The notes: generated from the sequence alone by a model not told the origin. Shown: positions 1 through 11,213, counted from the first letter of the stretch. The stretch: 64,000 nt of DNA from Gigaspora rosea (GCA_003550325.1 QKWP01000208.1:243264-307263); one strand, 5' to 3'. Numbers and translations are program-made.

Positions 1-470
1 AAAACTAATACTTATTAAGCAACAAATAATCCATACGAGTTTAAATTCTTTCTCCGCAGAACTAGAGATGGTTTTACCTCCTATCTTATGGATATGCAAC
101 CACATATTAATGTTGTTAAGAAGGTCAAATTACTGATGAAATTCTTAATGGTTATATTCTATCGGTTGGGATAGATCGTTGGAAAGAAATTTTAAAAAAT
201 TGAAATGATGACTTTATTTTTTCACTGAAAATGGTACCTCAAATTCTATTTATAATAATTCGCTTGATATTGCCAAATTATGCTATTTTTTGTAGTCTCA
301 TTGTGGTCTAATTTTAGGTTGCTCCTTCAGTGATTTAGTTACGTTTAATAATTTTAACCAAGATAGAGCATGTTAGAAAAACTTTCATATGAAAAGCTAA
401 TTAGAAATACACCTAAATTTGGTAATAGTGTATATTCGTTCTTTTTTTTATAAAAGAAATGAAATATTCT
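1..470 (+). pseudogene. Decayed TLDc-domain fragment (3' part of a BTB-BACK-TLDc gene copy)
   Basis: The first 250 bases read as a degraded version of the TLDc region of the intact gene at 53169-54725: NNPYEFK, then RDGFTS, then a remnant of the VKVKGTDEILGGYNPIGW stretch. Several frame changes and stops remove any open frame. The same degraded text appears at 56096-56167 continuing at 62255-62640, where a hAT transposon has split it. This copy is therefore the uninterrupted version and supplies the empty insertion site (actagaga, about 61-68). The rest of this relic lies off the left edge of the window. Confidence 0.8.
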
Positions 471-1660
471 GTAAAAAATTTTAAAGTTTTAAGCTAATTA
501 ATTATCTGTATACATGAACTTATCAGTATAATTGACTTTTTTATTGTAGTTTAAAAAATAGCTCAATTAATTTCTGATATTAATTAATATTAATAATAAT
601 TTATACAAGATTTATCTTTGATATTTATTTTTCTTTTATTGTGCTTTTCAAGCTACCGTGACCGTCAGATGATTTCATCATCCTATAAATATTTAAATTT
701 GATATTTCTTTCAAAAATTTCAGTTTAAAAAATAACAATTTCGATGATTTCTAGCTATACATCAATTCTCTACTATAACTTATAATTGTTTGATTGCATA
801 ACACTAAAATTTTAACTTTTTTCACTGATTTTCTCAAACTTTAAGAGAAATTATTTTAATTCTCGGATTCCCGTGTTCTATTGCTGATCGCGATAATTTG
901 AAATGCACGATAATATGGTAAGATGTGACTACAACCAAGCATGGTCCATTATTAGGATAACAATAAATAGCTTTTTCTGGGGCTTTTATACGACTTATAG
1001 TAGATCTCGTAATGAACCATTTTTCAACGAAAAAGAAAGCTCCATTTATCCAACAAGTATTTCACAAATACTTTTAATTTCATAATTACAAGATGGAGTT
1101 CTTGTAGTAGATAGGGCTAATACAACGTATGATTTTGAGATAATCGAATTCGTTATGATCGAACTAATCCAGGTTGATCAAAAAGATGTAAATCGTGCCG
1201 AAATTATCTGAATCTCATTTTGATTTCCTGGCCCTTTTGACTGCAAAGGTTCCATGGTTGTTTGCTTATTTCATAATCGTAGGAAAACTGTCTCTTCTTC
1301 CACGAAGAATTAATATGGATTATTATTATTTGTTGTATAACAGCTTTCTATCAATTCATGAAGTATTTCGGCCGTATTTACTCAATAAATACCTTTAAAA
1401 ACGGTTCGATTGATCGGGGTACAGTAGTAAATTGATGCTAAATCACATATGATGGAAGAATTTCTGATGAAATCGTTATAACTATAAGATGCATCGCTAT
1501 ATGGTTGTATATCACTAATTATCATTAATAATATTATCTCCAGAAATTTGAAAATAATGAAGAAAACATGCAATTTTCATGAGGTTAATTTTTAAGATGA
1601 AATAACAATTAGTTCAAAAATATAAAAAGCACTAAGAATTTCCAATAAAATTGCATCACC
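470..1660. repeat. Non-coding block, copy A of a three-copy segmental repeat
   Basis: This block lies downstream of the TLDc relic and is repeated with small gaps at 62640-63960 (copy B), and in a more decayed form at 4790-5480 (copy C). Shared landmarks are a stretch near 720-850 ending in CACTGATTTTCTCAAACTTT, the TAGCTTTTTCTGGGGCTTTT stretch near 970, and the CGGTTCGATTGATC stretch near 1400. Short open frames inside it are not conserved between copies and I see no recognisable protein. It probably travelled together with the neighbouring TLDc gene copy. Confidence 0.75.
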
Positions 1661-1666
1661 GAAGGT

Positions 1667-2445
1667 ATCAAAATACCTTTATCATAATTTACGAAATTGT
1701 TTGCCTCATATTCGTTATTTTCAGATGTTTAGTGATGAGTTTATCGATAATGTACAACCATATCAACAAATTCTTGAAAAAAAGTTTATGTCACCAAACC
1801 GACAAGTATCATCAACAATCCTCCCACCTCGTGTAATTTTAACACCAAAATTACCAAACAGAAATACAAAACCATTTTAAACAATTATCAATGAACCACA
1901 TGCAACAGAAATTGCTTCATGGGTAGATAGAAAAGGAAGTACATATTTAATAACAAATAATCCATACGAGTTTAAATTACTTCTTCGTAGAACAAGAGAT
2001 GGTTTTACCTCGGATTCATTTTGGAAATTATGTGACAATCAAACAAATCTTGTTGTAGTTATGAAGGTTAAAGGTACTGATGAAATTCTCGGTGGTTATA
2101 ATCCTATTGGTTGGAACAAGCCAACGGGAGTTAGTTTCAATAAGATTTACAATGATAGCTTTATTTTTTCACTGAAAAATGGTATCATTCAAACTTCTAT
2201 TTTAAGTCGCGTGATAAAGCCAAATAATATCACTTTTTGTTTTTCTGGTTGGGGACCTGTTTTTGGCGGTATTGGAGGAAGAGGTGATTTAGTTATGACT
2301 GATAATTGTAATCAAGATGGAGCATGTTACTATCAACAAATTTCATATGAACAACGAATTAGAAATGAATCTACATTTGTGAATATGGAAACTCATGGTT
2401 TTCAGTAGAAGAATATGAAATATTACAGATTAGTAAAAAATTCTA
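1667..2445 (+). pseudogene. BTB-BACK-TLDc pseudogene, 3' portion
   Basis: From RNCLPHIRYFQM to the last residues this matches the C-terminal half of the intact gene at 53169-54725, covering the end of the BACK-to-TLDc linker and the whole TLDc domain (VMKVKGTDEILGGYNPIGW, LSRVIKPNN, DNCNQD, ISYEQRIRNESTF). The BTB and BACK exons are missing. Relative to the intact copy it lacks about eight codons after ILEK, has a TAA at 1878-1880 in place of a serine codon, and loses one base near the end so that the final residues run out of frame. Similarity to the intact gene is high, so this is a fairly recent partial duplicate. A hAT-like element sits directly after its stop codon. Confidence 0.88.
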
Positions 2446-2456
2446 AATGCTTTAAG

Positions 2457-3745
2457 CAGTGATGGCAATTTAATCGGCCAACCAAAATTTAATTGGCCAT
2501 CGGCCAATACAAAATAATTTGGCCAAAAATGGCCAAAATTTTACGGCCAAAGTTGAATGTCAATTGGCCAGGCAATTAAAATTATTTGGCCGATATGGCC
2601 GTTGGCCGATGGCCAAATGCCAAACGGCCAAATTTCTCTGTATAGTAATAAAAAAAGAAAAGTGTATAAAAATACAGTATGAAAGCATATTAATATATAT
2701 GATAACTTACGTAATACTTGTTAAGCTATATAAAAAAAAATCTAAGCGAAAGTTTAATAAGTTATATAAAAAATAATTTAAGCGAAAATTTAATAAGTTA
2801 TATTAATATAAGATAACTGAAACTTTAATAAGCTATATAAAAAAGTAATTTAAGCAAAGATTTAGAAAATTATATAAAAGTATAATTTGAATAAAGGTTT
2901 AATAAGTAATTTGAGCAAAGGTTTATATGCAAAGATTTAGTAAGTAATTTGAGCAAAGGTTTAGTAAGCAAAGGTTTAGTATAATTTGATCAAAGTTTTA
3001 GTAAGTTATATAGAAAAACTACTTAAGTGAAATTTTAATAAATAATTTAAACAAAGGTTCAGCAAGTTGTTTAAAAAAATGATTTAAGCAAAGGTTTAAT
3101 AAGTAATATGAACAAAGGTTTAGTAAGTAATTTGAGTGAAAGTTCAGTAAGTAAGTTGAGCTAAGGTTCAGCTAGTTATATAAAAAAATAATTTGGGCAA
3201 AGGTTTAATAGTAAGTAATTTTGAGTAAAGGTTTAGTATATAATTGAGTCAAAGTTTTATTATTTACTATGTATAATATTTTGTTATTATCATATTAAAT
3301 AGTTATTGATTTATACAATAAAAACTTTTACTTATTTCATCAAATGGGAGTTTTTAAATACTCCAATTTCATTTTTCCAATTTCAAAATTTTAATACATA
3401 AATAAGATTTTTTAAATTCTTATTTATTTCTGAAATATGCTATTTTTTTTAATTCTAAAACCATTAATCTATTATTTAGTTTAAATATCAAATAATTTAT
3501 TTATTAAAGATATCTAAATCTGGGCTTCATTAAACACGAAGTTATAAAGTATGTAAAGCATATAATAAACTTCGTTCTAGCTATATCTTTAAATGCTTAA
3601 TGAATTAATTAGTAATAAACCTGTATTACTATTGGACCAATAAGATTACTAGCTTTATTTGGCCATTTTGGCCAAAAATGAAATTTATATTTTTGGCCTT
3701 TTGGTCACAGCCATTGGCCGGCCAAATGGCCAAGTAACATCACTG
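2457..3745. mobile_element. Non-autonomous hAT-like element with 'ggcca' ends
   Basis: The ends are inverted: CAGTGATGG at 2457 and CATCACTG at 3745. Both fit the hAT terminal consensus YARNG (CAGTG). The flanks carry the duplication (g)ctttaag at 2449-2456 and 3745/3746-3752, 7 exact bases or 8 if the G is shared. Subterminal zones at both ends (2470-2640 and 3655-3735) are packed with GGCCA/TGGCC words, the kind of repeated site that hAT transposases bind. The 1.29 kb interior has no credible protein. It inserted just after the stop codon of the TLDc pseudogene. Confidence 0.75.
2700..3250. repeat. Degenerate tandem repeat inside the 2457-3745 element
   Basis: Imperfect units built from 'aagtaatttgagcaaaggtt' and 'aataagttatataaaaaa' alternate for about 550 bases. 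The copies are diverged and of uneven length, so the period is variable. Confidence 0.6.
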
Positions 3746-3752
3746 CTTTAAG

Positions 3753-3990
3753 ACAATTAAATATTTATATGGCCACTCCAATTTAATTCTTTGTTTGACA
3801 TAACAAGTTCAAAATTTTTTAGGGGGCTTAAACAACAAATGATTAGGTCCAGTTCGGGTCCAGCCAGGATTGGAATAGGTCCAGTTCAGGTCCGGTCCAG
3901 GATTAGACCAGACTCAGACTCTAAATTTTATACAGACTGGTCCGATTCTGAATATACTTATATTTAATTTTTGGTGCTGACAAGTTAACT
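3753..3990. other. Intergenic; cluster of 'ggtccag' words
   Basis: A short stretch at 3845-3945 is rich in GGTCCAG/GGTCCGG words, resembling the subterminal ends of the hAT-like element at 14048-17408. I could not pair it with a second end, so it may be a lone element end. Confidence 0.35.
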
Positions 3991-3994
3991 TTGT

Positions 3995-4550
3995 GCATAA
4001 AGTTAGAATTAATTAGTAAAATTTTATGAATCATAAGATTTTTTAGAATTTTATTAATAAAATTTTATAAAATCTTATAATACACAAATTTTTATTAATT
4101 AATTCTAACTTTATGCACTAAGTAAACATATTCAGCACCTAAAAATGCATCAAATTAGCAGAGCTATTTTTAGTTTGCTTAAAATTTGGAGAATAGATGC
4201 ATAATTTGGATTTTTGATCAAAAAAGTCAAATTTTAAGCATCTTTTCTCCAAATTTCAAATAAAATAAAAACAATTCTGCTGATTTAATGTATTTTTAGG
4301 CTCTAAACAAGTTTACCTAGTGAAATATGTTAGAATTAATTAGTAAAATTTTATGAATCATAAGATATTATAGAATTTTATTAATGAAATTTTATAAAAT
4401 CTTATTATACACAAATTTTTATTAATTAATTCTAACTTTATGCATTAAGTAAACATGTACAGCACCTAAAAATACATCAAATCAGCGGAGCTTTACTTAA
4501 AATTTGGAGAATAGATGTATAATTTTGGATTTTTGATCAAAAAAAAACTA
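3995..4550. repeat. Direct duplication of a ~330-bp unit containing hairpins
   Basis: The block beginning TTAGAATTAATTAGTAAAAT at about 4005 recurs at about 4330. In both copies it is followed by an internal inverted repeat (attaattag...taattaat), an 'agcacctaaaaat' stretch, and a stretch ending GATTTTTGATCAAAAAA. The two units differ at scattered bases. No coding potential is seen. Confidence 0.75.
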
Positions 4551-4789
4551 CTAAACTCATACACACAATATTATACATATTTTTAATCACCATTTTGTTA
4601 CACGAATTAACCTATAACAATATAAATTTTACAACCCTGTTTATTGCAACATAAAAACAAAGCTCATCATCACTTATATAATAAACAAACTACATTAATA
4701 CTATAACATAAATATAAAACATGAGTACTGGAAAAGAAAATACTGGCTAGTTTTTTATATTAAAAATTCACAATATTGTAAATTTCCTC
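4551..4789. other. Intergenic AT-rich sequence
   Basis: No open frame, repeat or element end recognised. Confidence 0.5.
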
Positions 4790-5480
4790 ACAAATTTTCA
4801 ATTAAAAAAATAACCATTCCGATGATTTCTGGTTAGATTTCAATTCTCTGCTGTAATATATTTATATGCTATAGCTTGTAATTAACCAATTGAACAGCAC
4901 TAAAACTTTAACTTTTTTACTAAACATTAAGTGAAATTATCCTGATTCCTAAATAGTAATATGATAGGACAACAATGAATAGCCTTTTCTGCTTTGTTCG
5001 AACTGATCCAGGAGATTAAAAAGATTGTTACTATAATTGAAAGATGTAATCGTGCCGAAATTTATCCGAATCTTACTATTAAATTCCTGGCTTTTTAATC
5101 ATGTTTGCTTGTTTATTGCATAAATCCAAAATAAATTCTTAGTCTATTCTTCCATGAAATAATTTAAATTGGTGTGGATTATTTGTTGTATAATTGTATT
5201 TCTATCAGACCATGAAGTAATTTCGGCCACCTTTACTCAATAAATATCTCTTAAAAATGGTTCAATTGATCTAAGTGGTAATATTAAAATAACATACGGT
5301 GGAATAATTTCTGATGAAATCAGCATAAGATGCGCCGTTATATGGTTGTACTAATAATGTTATCACCAGAAATTTGAAAATAATGAAGAGACATGCAATT
5401 TTCATAAGGACAATCTTTAAGATTAAATATTAATTGTTTAAAAATAAAAAAAAAAGCACCAAGTTTTTCCGATGAAATTG
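4790..5480. repeat. Decayed copy C of the segmental repeat
   Basis: Aligns in order with 720-1650 and 62930-63960: the AATAACCATTCCGATGATTT stretch near 4810, AGGACAACAATGAATAGCCT near 4975, and TTACTCAATAAATATCTCTT near 5235. Divergence is much higher than between the other two copies, so this is the oldest of the three. Confidence 0.7.
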
Positions 5481-5580
5481 TATATATACTTTAGCAACTT
5501 AATAGTTTATAATAAAATAAAGATAAATTAGTATGAATATATCTGATAATAGAATCAAATAGTTCAAATAATGAATAAAA

Positions 5581-5735
5581 ACATGTTTTAAATTAATTAG
5601 TTTGATACTATTTTTATCCTTGCCAACGTTTACTAGCTCATTATGAAAATATAAAGATCGCTATCTTAAAACAGCTTTAAATGTTTTATTATTTGGAATT
5701 TAACAATATTTATAAAATCTTCTTCATTAAGAATT
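5581..5735 (-). pseudogene. BTB-domain relic on the minus strand
   Basis: Read on the minus strand, one continuous frame gives AVLR, a stop, then RSLYFHNELVNVGKDKNSIK and LINLKHV. This aligns with AILRYRSLYFRNELVNLSKDNNNIKTLDLKNI of the BTB exon of the intact gene at 53169-53419. Upstream, 'NEEDF' followed by IVK fits the start of the same domain. It is an isolated, short, inverted fragment of the family. No BACK or TLDc part was found next to it. Confidence 0.65.
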
Positions 5736-6400
5736 TTACAATTACAATTATTAAGATTATGTATTAAACATCCGATATTTCCAGATTTTGTGTACACAAT
5801 ATTTTGATGGTCGTCCTTTATATTTAATATAGATGAAAATTGATTTTGCTTTTGTGCTTTAACGAGAGTATCTTAACTTTAATAGCATTAATAATTGGTT
5901 ATTATATGAACGATTTTAACGTAGCTTTTAAAGAAATCATTTGTGAAACAAATGCATTGCAGCATTTTTCTAATAGTTTAATAGTTTACAATTTATAACA
6001 AGATATGCGCCTGCCCATAAGCTGGGAGTGTGGTTATCTATATTTTTTTATATTCTGGTTGATTTAGTGTTATTGTAGTGTTGTAATTCTAAAATACTAG
6101 TAGGTATTTTAACTTTTGATTTCTATTTTATCATGTAGCAATTCTTTTTCGTTTTAGTAGAATAATGAGATTGATCTCATTCTAATAGTTTTGCTGAATT
6201 TTGGTTTAATTTTAAGTGATTGGGTTCCGATTAATTTTGAAATTTGTGATGTAATGTTAAGTAGTAATAAAAGAATCATGATTAGGAGTATGAATAGGTT
6301 CTTTATATTTTAGTTTTTTTAATCGTTTTCTGGTCTTGTTAAGGGTGGAGTTCCAATTAAGATTAATTGTCACCCATTTATCCGATAAGCTATTACAATT
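5736..6400. other. Intergenic AT-rich sequence
   Basis: No convincing coding frame. An open frame at 6257-6451 on the minus strand has no recognisable motif and low-complexity composition, and I do not support it as a gene. Confidence 0.4.
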
Positions 6401-6404
6401 GATG

Positions 6405-7020
6405 GGTGGGCTTATAGGGTTTTGGACCAATTTAACTTCGATTGTGAGCAAATAGTAGTTAAGGTTAAATGGTTTAAATTAATAAACTAACACACATAGT
6501 TACAGGTTATAGAGTTTCTCTTTATTAGAAAGATCTATACGCGAAATATTACAATAATTCTAAATACCATCCACAAATATTAACAATCGTTTTAATAATT
6601 GTTCTTTCTTTCACGAACTGAAACTACACCCTTATATATCTTTAATTCCTTTGAGATTTTAATCTCTAGCTTGGAGCTTAGGAATTGGAACCAGCTAAAT
6701 AAGAACAGTGATAAAAAAAAAAAATGAAAAAATTGAGAATGACTCCGGATATCCGGAAACATCTGACCAGAATCACATGATTTTAGTACTATTTAATGAG
6801 ATAGTAAAAAAATCATGTGATCTTGGTTGATAATTCATGAGATAATTGGTCACTAGATGTTTGGGAATTCAGTCCTAGAATAATCAAAATTCGGAGTTGA
6901 ACATTGTTACTGAGCTTATAGGGTTTTGAACCAATTTAGCATTGATCATGAGCAAATAGTGAGTAAGATTAAATTATTTAAATACCTAAATTAACACATA
7001 TAATTACAGGTTACACAGAT
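6405..7020. repeat. Direct repeat pair of an unclassified dispersed repeat
   Basis: The stretch at 6410-6510 (GCTTATAGGGTTTTGGACCA ... ACAGGTTATAGAG) recurs at 6903-7018. The section at 6505-6670 also resembles 39420-39600 (a 'caatcgttttaat' stretch, then 'gaactgaaactaca', then 'tatatctttaattc'). The repeats could be ends of a decayed element, but no terminal duplication was found. A small hairpin lies at about 6745-6875 around AATCACATGATTTT and its complement. Confidence 0.5.
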
Positions 7021-7059
7021 CAAAAACCAATATATTGGGTACCTATCAGGTACCATATG

Positions 7060-7302
7060 GGGGACATCAATAGAAAATGGACAAATCATGTTTAGTAACT
7101 TTTTAAAATTTTACATTAAAATATCTTGACAACTACCAAATCAAATTTAATAAATATTTTTTTGCTTTAATTCTATAATTATAAAAAATTAAAATAAAAA
7201 AATTTTGATTAAATTTGGTTAAGTAGTTGTTAAATTATTTTAGCTTAAAGTTGAAAAAACTTTTACTTAGAAAAGATTTGTCCCTTGTCTATTAATGTCC
7301 CC
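7060..7302. mobile_element. Palindromic MITE, 'GGGACATCAATAG' ends
   Basis: The left end GGGACATCAATAGAAAATGG and the right end (reverse complement GGGACATTAATAGACAAGGG) form terminal inverted repeats of about 30 bases with a few mismatches, and complementarity continues inward. The element is about 243 bp and non-coding. The target duplication cannot be set with certainty because the flanks are short AT runs. Confidence 0.6.
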
Positions 7303-7344
7303 TATATTACTATAATTAAAAAATATAAAAATACTACATATCTG

Positions 7345-8012
7345 TAGGCCTCCGCAAAAATTTTCTATGCGATTTCAGAATTTTTGAAGGCTATAAAACC
7401 AATATTACACAATTGATGCTTGAACTGAAGTCGTTATGTGGAATTAGCATAATAAACCCACTTTCGGAAAACATGCCTCACATGTTCTTGCTGCTAGCAG
7501 CAAGCCTTCAAAGTCAGACGGGTACAGGCCCAGGCCTGGCCCTCAGGCAAGTACCTGTCTGACTTTAAAGGCCTGCTACTAGCAGCAAGTGCACGTGAGG
7601 TATAAATGAAGCATGTTTTCCAAAAGTAAGTTTATCATGCTAATTGCACATACCGATTTCAGTTCAAGCATCAATAGGGTTCCTCAAATTCAAATCAAAT
7701 CAAATATTGGATCAATAGAATTTGATCAAATCAAATTGACCTGAATTGAATTTGATTTGAATTTGATTTGAATTTGAATTTTAATAGTAATTTTCAAATC
7801 AAATCAAAAATTTGTCAAATCAAATCAAATTTGGCCATATTTGAATTTGATCAAATCAAATATAGTCAAATTTGAATTTGAATTTATCAAATATTTGATT
7901 CAAATATTTGAAGATCAAATCAGATTGCGGAACTCTAAGCATCAATGTGTAATATTGGTTTTATAGCCTTCAAAAATTCTGAAATCGCATGGGTAATTTT
8001 TGCGGAGGCCTA
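7345..8012. mobile_element. Foldback element with ~200-bp arms, TAGGCCTCCGCAAAAATT ends
   Basis: Both ends begin TAGGCCTCCGCAAAAATT when read inward, and the arms stay complementary to a central GC-richer hairpin near 7490-7590 (a palindrome around CAGGCCCAGGCCTGGCCCT). The right arm is split by a smaller hAT-like element (7675-7937). Flanking 8-mers catatctg and catattgg could be a decayed target duplication. Confidence 0.75.
7675..7937. mobile_element. Small hAT-like element made of 'caaat' simple sequence
   Basis: An exact 8-bp duplication, agcatcaa, flanks it at 7667-7674 and 7938-7945. The ends are TAGGGTTCCTCAA and, inverted, TAGAGTTCCGCAA; both fit YARNG. The interior is almost entirely CAAAT/ATTTG low-complexity DNA. 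It is inserted in the right arm of the foldback element at 7345-8012, so it is the younger of the two. Confidence 0.8.
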
Positions 8013-8412
8013 CATATTGGTGACCTATTATACATATATCATATAGTTTGGATATATTAGGTACCCGATATGTATATGTAATAAAAATAATTTTTAAATC
8101 TACATATATTATAATTCTAAATTATTGTTTACAATGCATATATTCTATATATTCAAAAAAATTTATTCTTTACGATATAAAAAATTAATTTTTACTACTT
8201 AAAATTTTTTTTAATAATTTGAAATATATTGGGTACCTAATAAATACAATATTAACTATCGATAGATAATGGATTGCATCTATAGTGCATATATGCAATG
8301 GTGGAAATAAAAGTAAATTTCTGGCTATTCTCATAGTAAGGCCAGAATTTTTATTCTCATTATATTGCATATATGTGCAAGAAGCAATAAATAAATAATA
8401 AATATATAAAGC
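8013..8412. other. Intergenic; scattered 'gggtacc' words
   Basis: Contains ATTGGGTACCTAATAAATAC-like words shared with 7020-7050 and 39170-39400, suggesting remnants of one dispersed repeat family. No gene is supported. Confidence 0.4.
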
Positions 8413-9370
8413 AAACATATTTTTTTATTCACTTTTTTTTAAACTTTTTTTTTATTAATTTTTGTTTTTTTTTAATTTTTTTAAATTTTTTTAAATTTTT
8501 TTTAATTTTTTTATCGTTTCTTTTTTTTATTTTTTATTTTATTTTTTTAATTTTTTTTCTTTTATTGTATTTTTTTTTCATATTAATTTTTTTTATTTTT
8601 TCAATGTATTTAATTTTTAATTTTTTTTTATTTGTTTTTTTCATTTTTTTTAATTTCTATTATCGTTTTTTTATTTTAATTTATTTTTATTTTTATTTAT
8701 TTTAATTTTTTTTATTTTAATTTTTTTATTTTATTTTAATTTTTGTTATTTAAAAATTTTTTTATTTAATTCAATTTTTTTTATTTTTATTTTTATTTTT
8801 AAATTTTTTTTAATTGTTTCACTTTTTTTATTTTTTTATTTTTTTTAAATTTTTTTTTAATTAATTTTTTTTATTTTTATTTTCATTATTTTTTATTTAA
8901 TAATTTAATTTTTTTTTAAAAAAATCATTTTTTTTTATATTTATTTATTTATTTATTTTTATTAATAATTTTAAAATTTTTTAATTTTTTTATCCACATT
9001 TTTTTATTTTTATTTAATAATAATTTAATTTTTTTATTTTTATTTATTTTAATTTTTTTAGCTTTTTTTTATTATTAATTTGTTTTAAATACCTTTTTTT
9101 ATTTATTTTTACTTTTTTTCGATTTTCTTTATTTTTTTTTTATTCTCCGACAGAACAGCAGATTTTAATTTTTATTATTTTAACTGTTAATTAACGTTTA
9201 ATTTTTTTAAATACTGTATTTATTTATATCTAGATCTAGATTAGATCTTCATGTGATGTTTTTATTTAAGTATTTTTTTTTGTCTTTTTACTTTTTGATT
9301 TTTTTAATATTTTTTATAATAAATTTTTTTTTCGTTTTTTTATTTTCTATTTATTTATTTTTTTTTCCTC
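8413..9370. repeat. Very long T-rich tract (A-rich on minus strand)
   Basis: About 950 bases are almost pure T with interspersed A (ATTTTT, TTTTAATTTTT). Strand asymmetry is extreme. It abuts a possible LINE 3' end at 9371 on the minus strand, so it may be an expanded poly(A) tail. Confidence 0.8.
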
Positions 9371-10020
9371 TTAGGCGAGACTTGCCAAATATGACCTCTT
9401 TGATTTTATTATACTACTAAAAAAATAGTACAAACTTATTAGACAAAGAATAATACAGCACTGGCATCATCCGATTTAGCTAAACTACACCAAATGCGAA
9501 TCGCTGCATGACATCTCGGAAGATACCGACTAGTCCATCAGCCTCGCTCCACAATACAAGGCCATTTCCCGAAGGAAATATCCTTGGAAGTGGGAGGAAA
9601 AACCTAAACTACTAAAGAGCAAAATATGTATAAAAGGGGTAAAAAAGAAAAAGAAAAACCAAAGAAAACAGGAAAACAAATAATAGAAAAAAGAAAAAAA
9701 GAAAAGTAAGGCCTTAGGTCAATTAAGCTCTGGCACCAAGTAGACTATTTTAAAAATTACATGAAACTAAGAAAAGTAGTCTCTACTCTAACTAAACTCA
9801 ATTTATTATATGTAGGCGAAAAACTATTCCTAGAAAAAATGGCCTCTAACCTAAAGAAACTGTAAAGATAGGTGTATAAAAAAAACTACGACTATAAGAA
9901 CATTCTAGAACAAAATTTTATTACAAGGTTTCCTCAAACACTGTCACTTATTATTTATTTTGAAAAACTGAAATCCACTCGTGACTAATTCCAAAATGGC
10001 AGCCAAATTTCTAAATTGGT
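9371..10020 (-). mobile_element. Possible LINE 3' end relic
   Basis: On the minus strand this ends GGCAAGTCTCGCCTAAGAGG followed directly by the A-rich tract. The intact LINE end at 38965-39000 reads CTCTGGCGAGATTTGTCTAAG, then AATA and As: the same arrangement of a short GC-containing 3' end and an A tail. No reverse transcriptase frame is visible, so it would be a strongly 5'-truncated copy or one of another subfamily. The match is short and the call is an inference. Confidence 0.4.
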
Positions 10021-10243
10021 GAGGTAAACATTGTCGATCTTTTGGAGGGGTAACCGAAAATCCCACTTTGTCGAAATTTCAAAAAAGCCAAAGGGACAGT
10101 GATATGAGAATTTAATAGTGGATGTTCGTTTCAAGTTCTTTAGATTTTCCAAGGAGTGTATTTGAAAACTGAAATACTGTTCTCCATTAAGCTGCTACAA
10201 AAAACTTCGTCAGTGAAGAAATTTCTCTACCAAAATTCTGTGT

Positions 10244-10528
10244 TTACTAAAGCGCCACCTGCTTGTTATCACTCATTCTTCTACTATTGCTTTTGGTTTG
10301 CATGCCGAATATATAAAAGAGTCCTCAGACAGATAGTTGACCTTTATAAAAACCATTTTTTGCAGTACTTTTTCATCTAACTCCAGTATTTTGATATTTC
10401 ATTTGTGTGAAAATCTGGTACAGGTGATCATTGGGGAGAGTGATTTTCTATTTACTAATATTTATTATTATTATTATTATTATTTTTATCTTTATAACAA
10501 CTAATTTATTTTTTATTTTTTCTTTTTC
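10244..10528. repeat. First copy of a ~285-bp direct duplication beside a single N
   Basis: This stretch recurs at 10626-10908 with only a few differences. An N stands at 10529 immediately after the first copy. A duplication ending exactly at a lone N suggests two overlapping contigs or haplotypes joined without collapsing the overlap. Confidence 0.75.
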
Positions 10529-10625
10529 NATATAAAAGAGAAAAGATAAAGAAAACAAAGAAAGAAAACAATCATTGATGAAAAGAATAAAACTATATAA
10601 AAAAAAATTATATAATACTCTTCAG

Positions 10626-10908
10626 TTTACTAAAGCGCGCCTGCTTGTTTTCACTCGTTCTTCTACTATTGCTTTTGGTTTGCATGCCGAATATATAAAA
10701 GAGTCCTCGGACAGATAGTTGACCTTTATAAAAACCATTTTTTGCAGTACTTTTTCATCTAACTCCAGTATTTTGATATTTCATTTGTGTGAAAATCTGG
10801 TACAGGTGATCATTGGGGAGAGTGATTTTCTATTTACTAATATTTATTATTATTATTATTATTATTTTTATCTTTATAACAACTAATTTATTTTTTATTT
10901 TTTCTTTT
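10626..10908. repeat. Second copy of the ~285-bp direct duplication
   Basis: Near-identical to 10244-10528. The differences (for example agcgccacctg versus agcgcgcctg, cctcagacag versus cctcggacag) are few, as expected of two haplotypes or of sequencing error. Confidence 0.75.
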
Positions 10909-10912
10909 TCCC

Positions 10913-11213
10913 AGTTACACTTTTCAGGAATAGCTTCGTTGTTGGCGTTATCCATTTTGGAGCAATCTTTCCTTGTTATTGGTGCCGTTCATTTCGAAGC
11001 AACTTCTATCACTGGTTGTTCGTCAATAGCTGCCGCTGTTTATTTCGGTGCGTGCATTTTTTCATTGTTGGCATTGTTAGTTTAGAAGTATTTTTATCGC
11101 GGTTTAGTTCAAATCTGATACTAACTTTCACGTTTTTCTTTTAGGATCTTAGATAACAGTTTTAGATTTCGGTATCAGGGTTGTTAGTCAGTGCTTCGTC
11201 GTTGGTGTCGACC
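10913..11213. repeat. Degenerate ~30-bp tandem repeat around 'ttggcgttatccattttgga'
   Basis: Related words recur at uneven spacing: TCGTTGTTGGCGTTATCCAT, TTGTTATTGGTGCCGTTCAT, ATAGCTGCCGCTGTTTATTT, TTGTTGGCATTGTTAG, CGTTGGTGTCGACCATTTTG. A 90-codon open frame covers part of it, but its sequence simply follows the repeat, so I do not call it a gene. Confidence 0.4.

Noticed and set aside
2519-2776. 85-codon open frame in the 2457-3745 element
   Set aside because: It is composed of GGCCA words and AT filler, with no transposase motif.
9480-9620. Possible tRNA or tRNA-derived SINE on the minus strand
   Set aside because: The stretch is less AT-rich than its surroundings but I could find no box A/box B pair or cloverleaf.
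10813-11085. 90-codon open frame with hydrophobic N-terminus
   Set aside because: The hydrophobic part is an ATT triplet run and the rest follows a degenerate tandem repeat; there are no conserved domain features.
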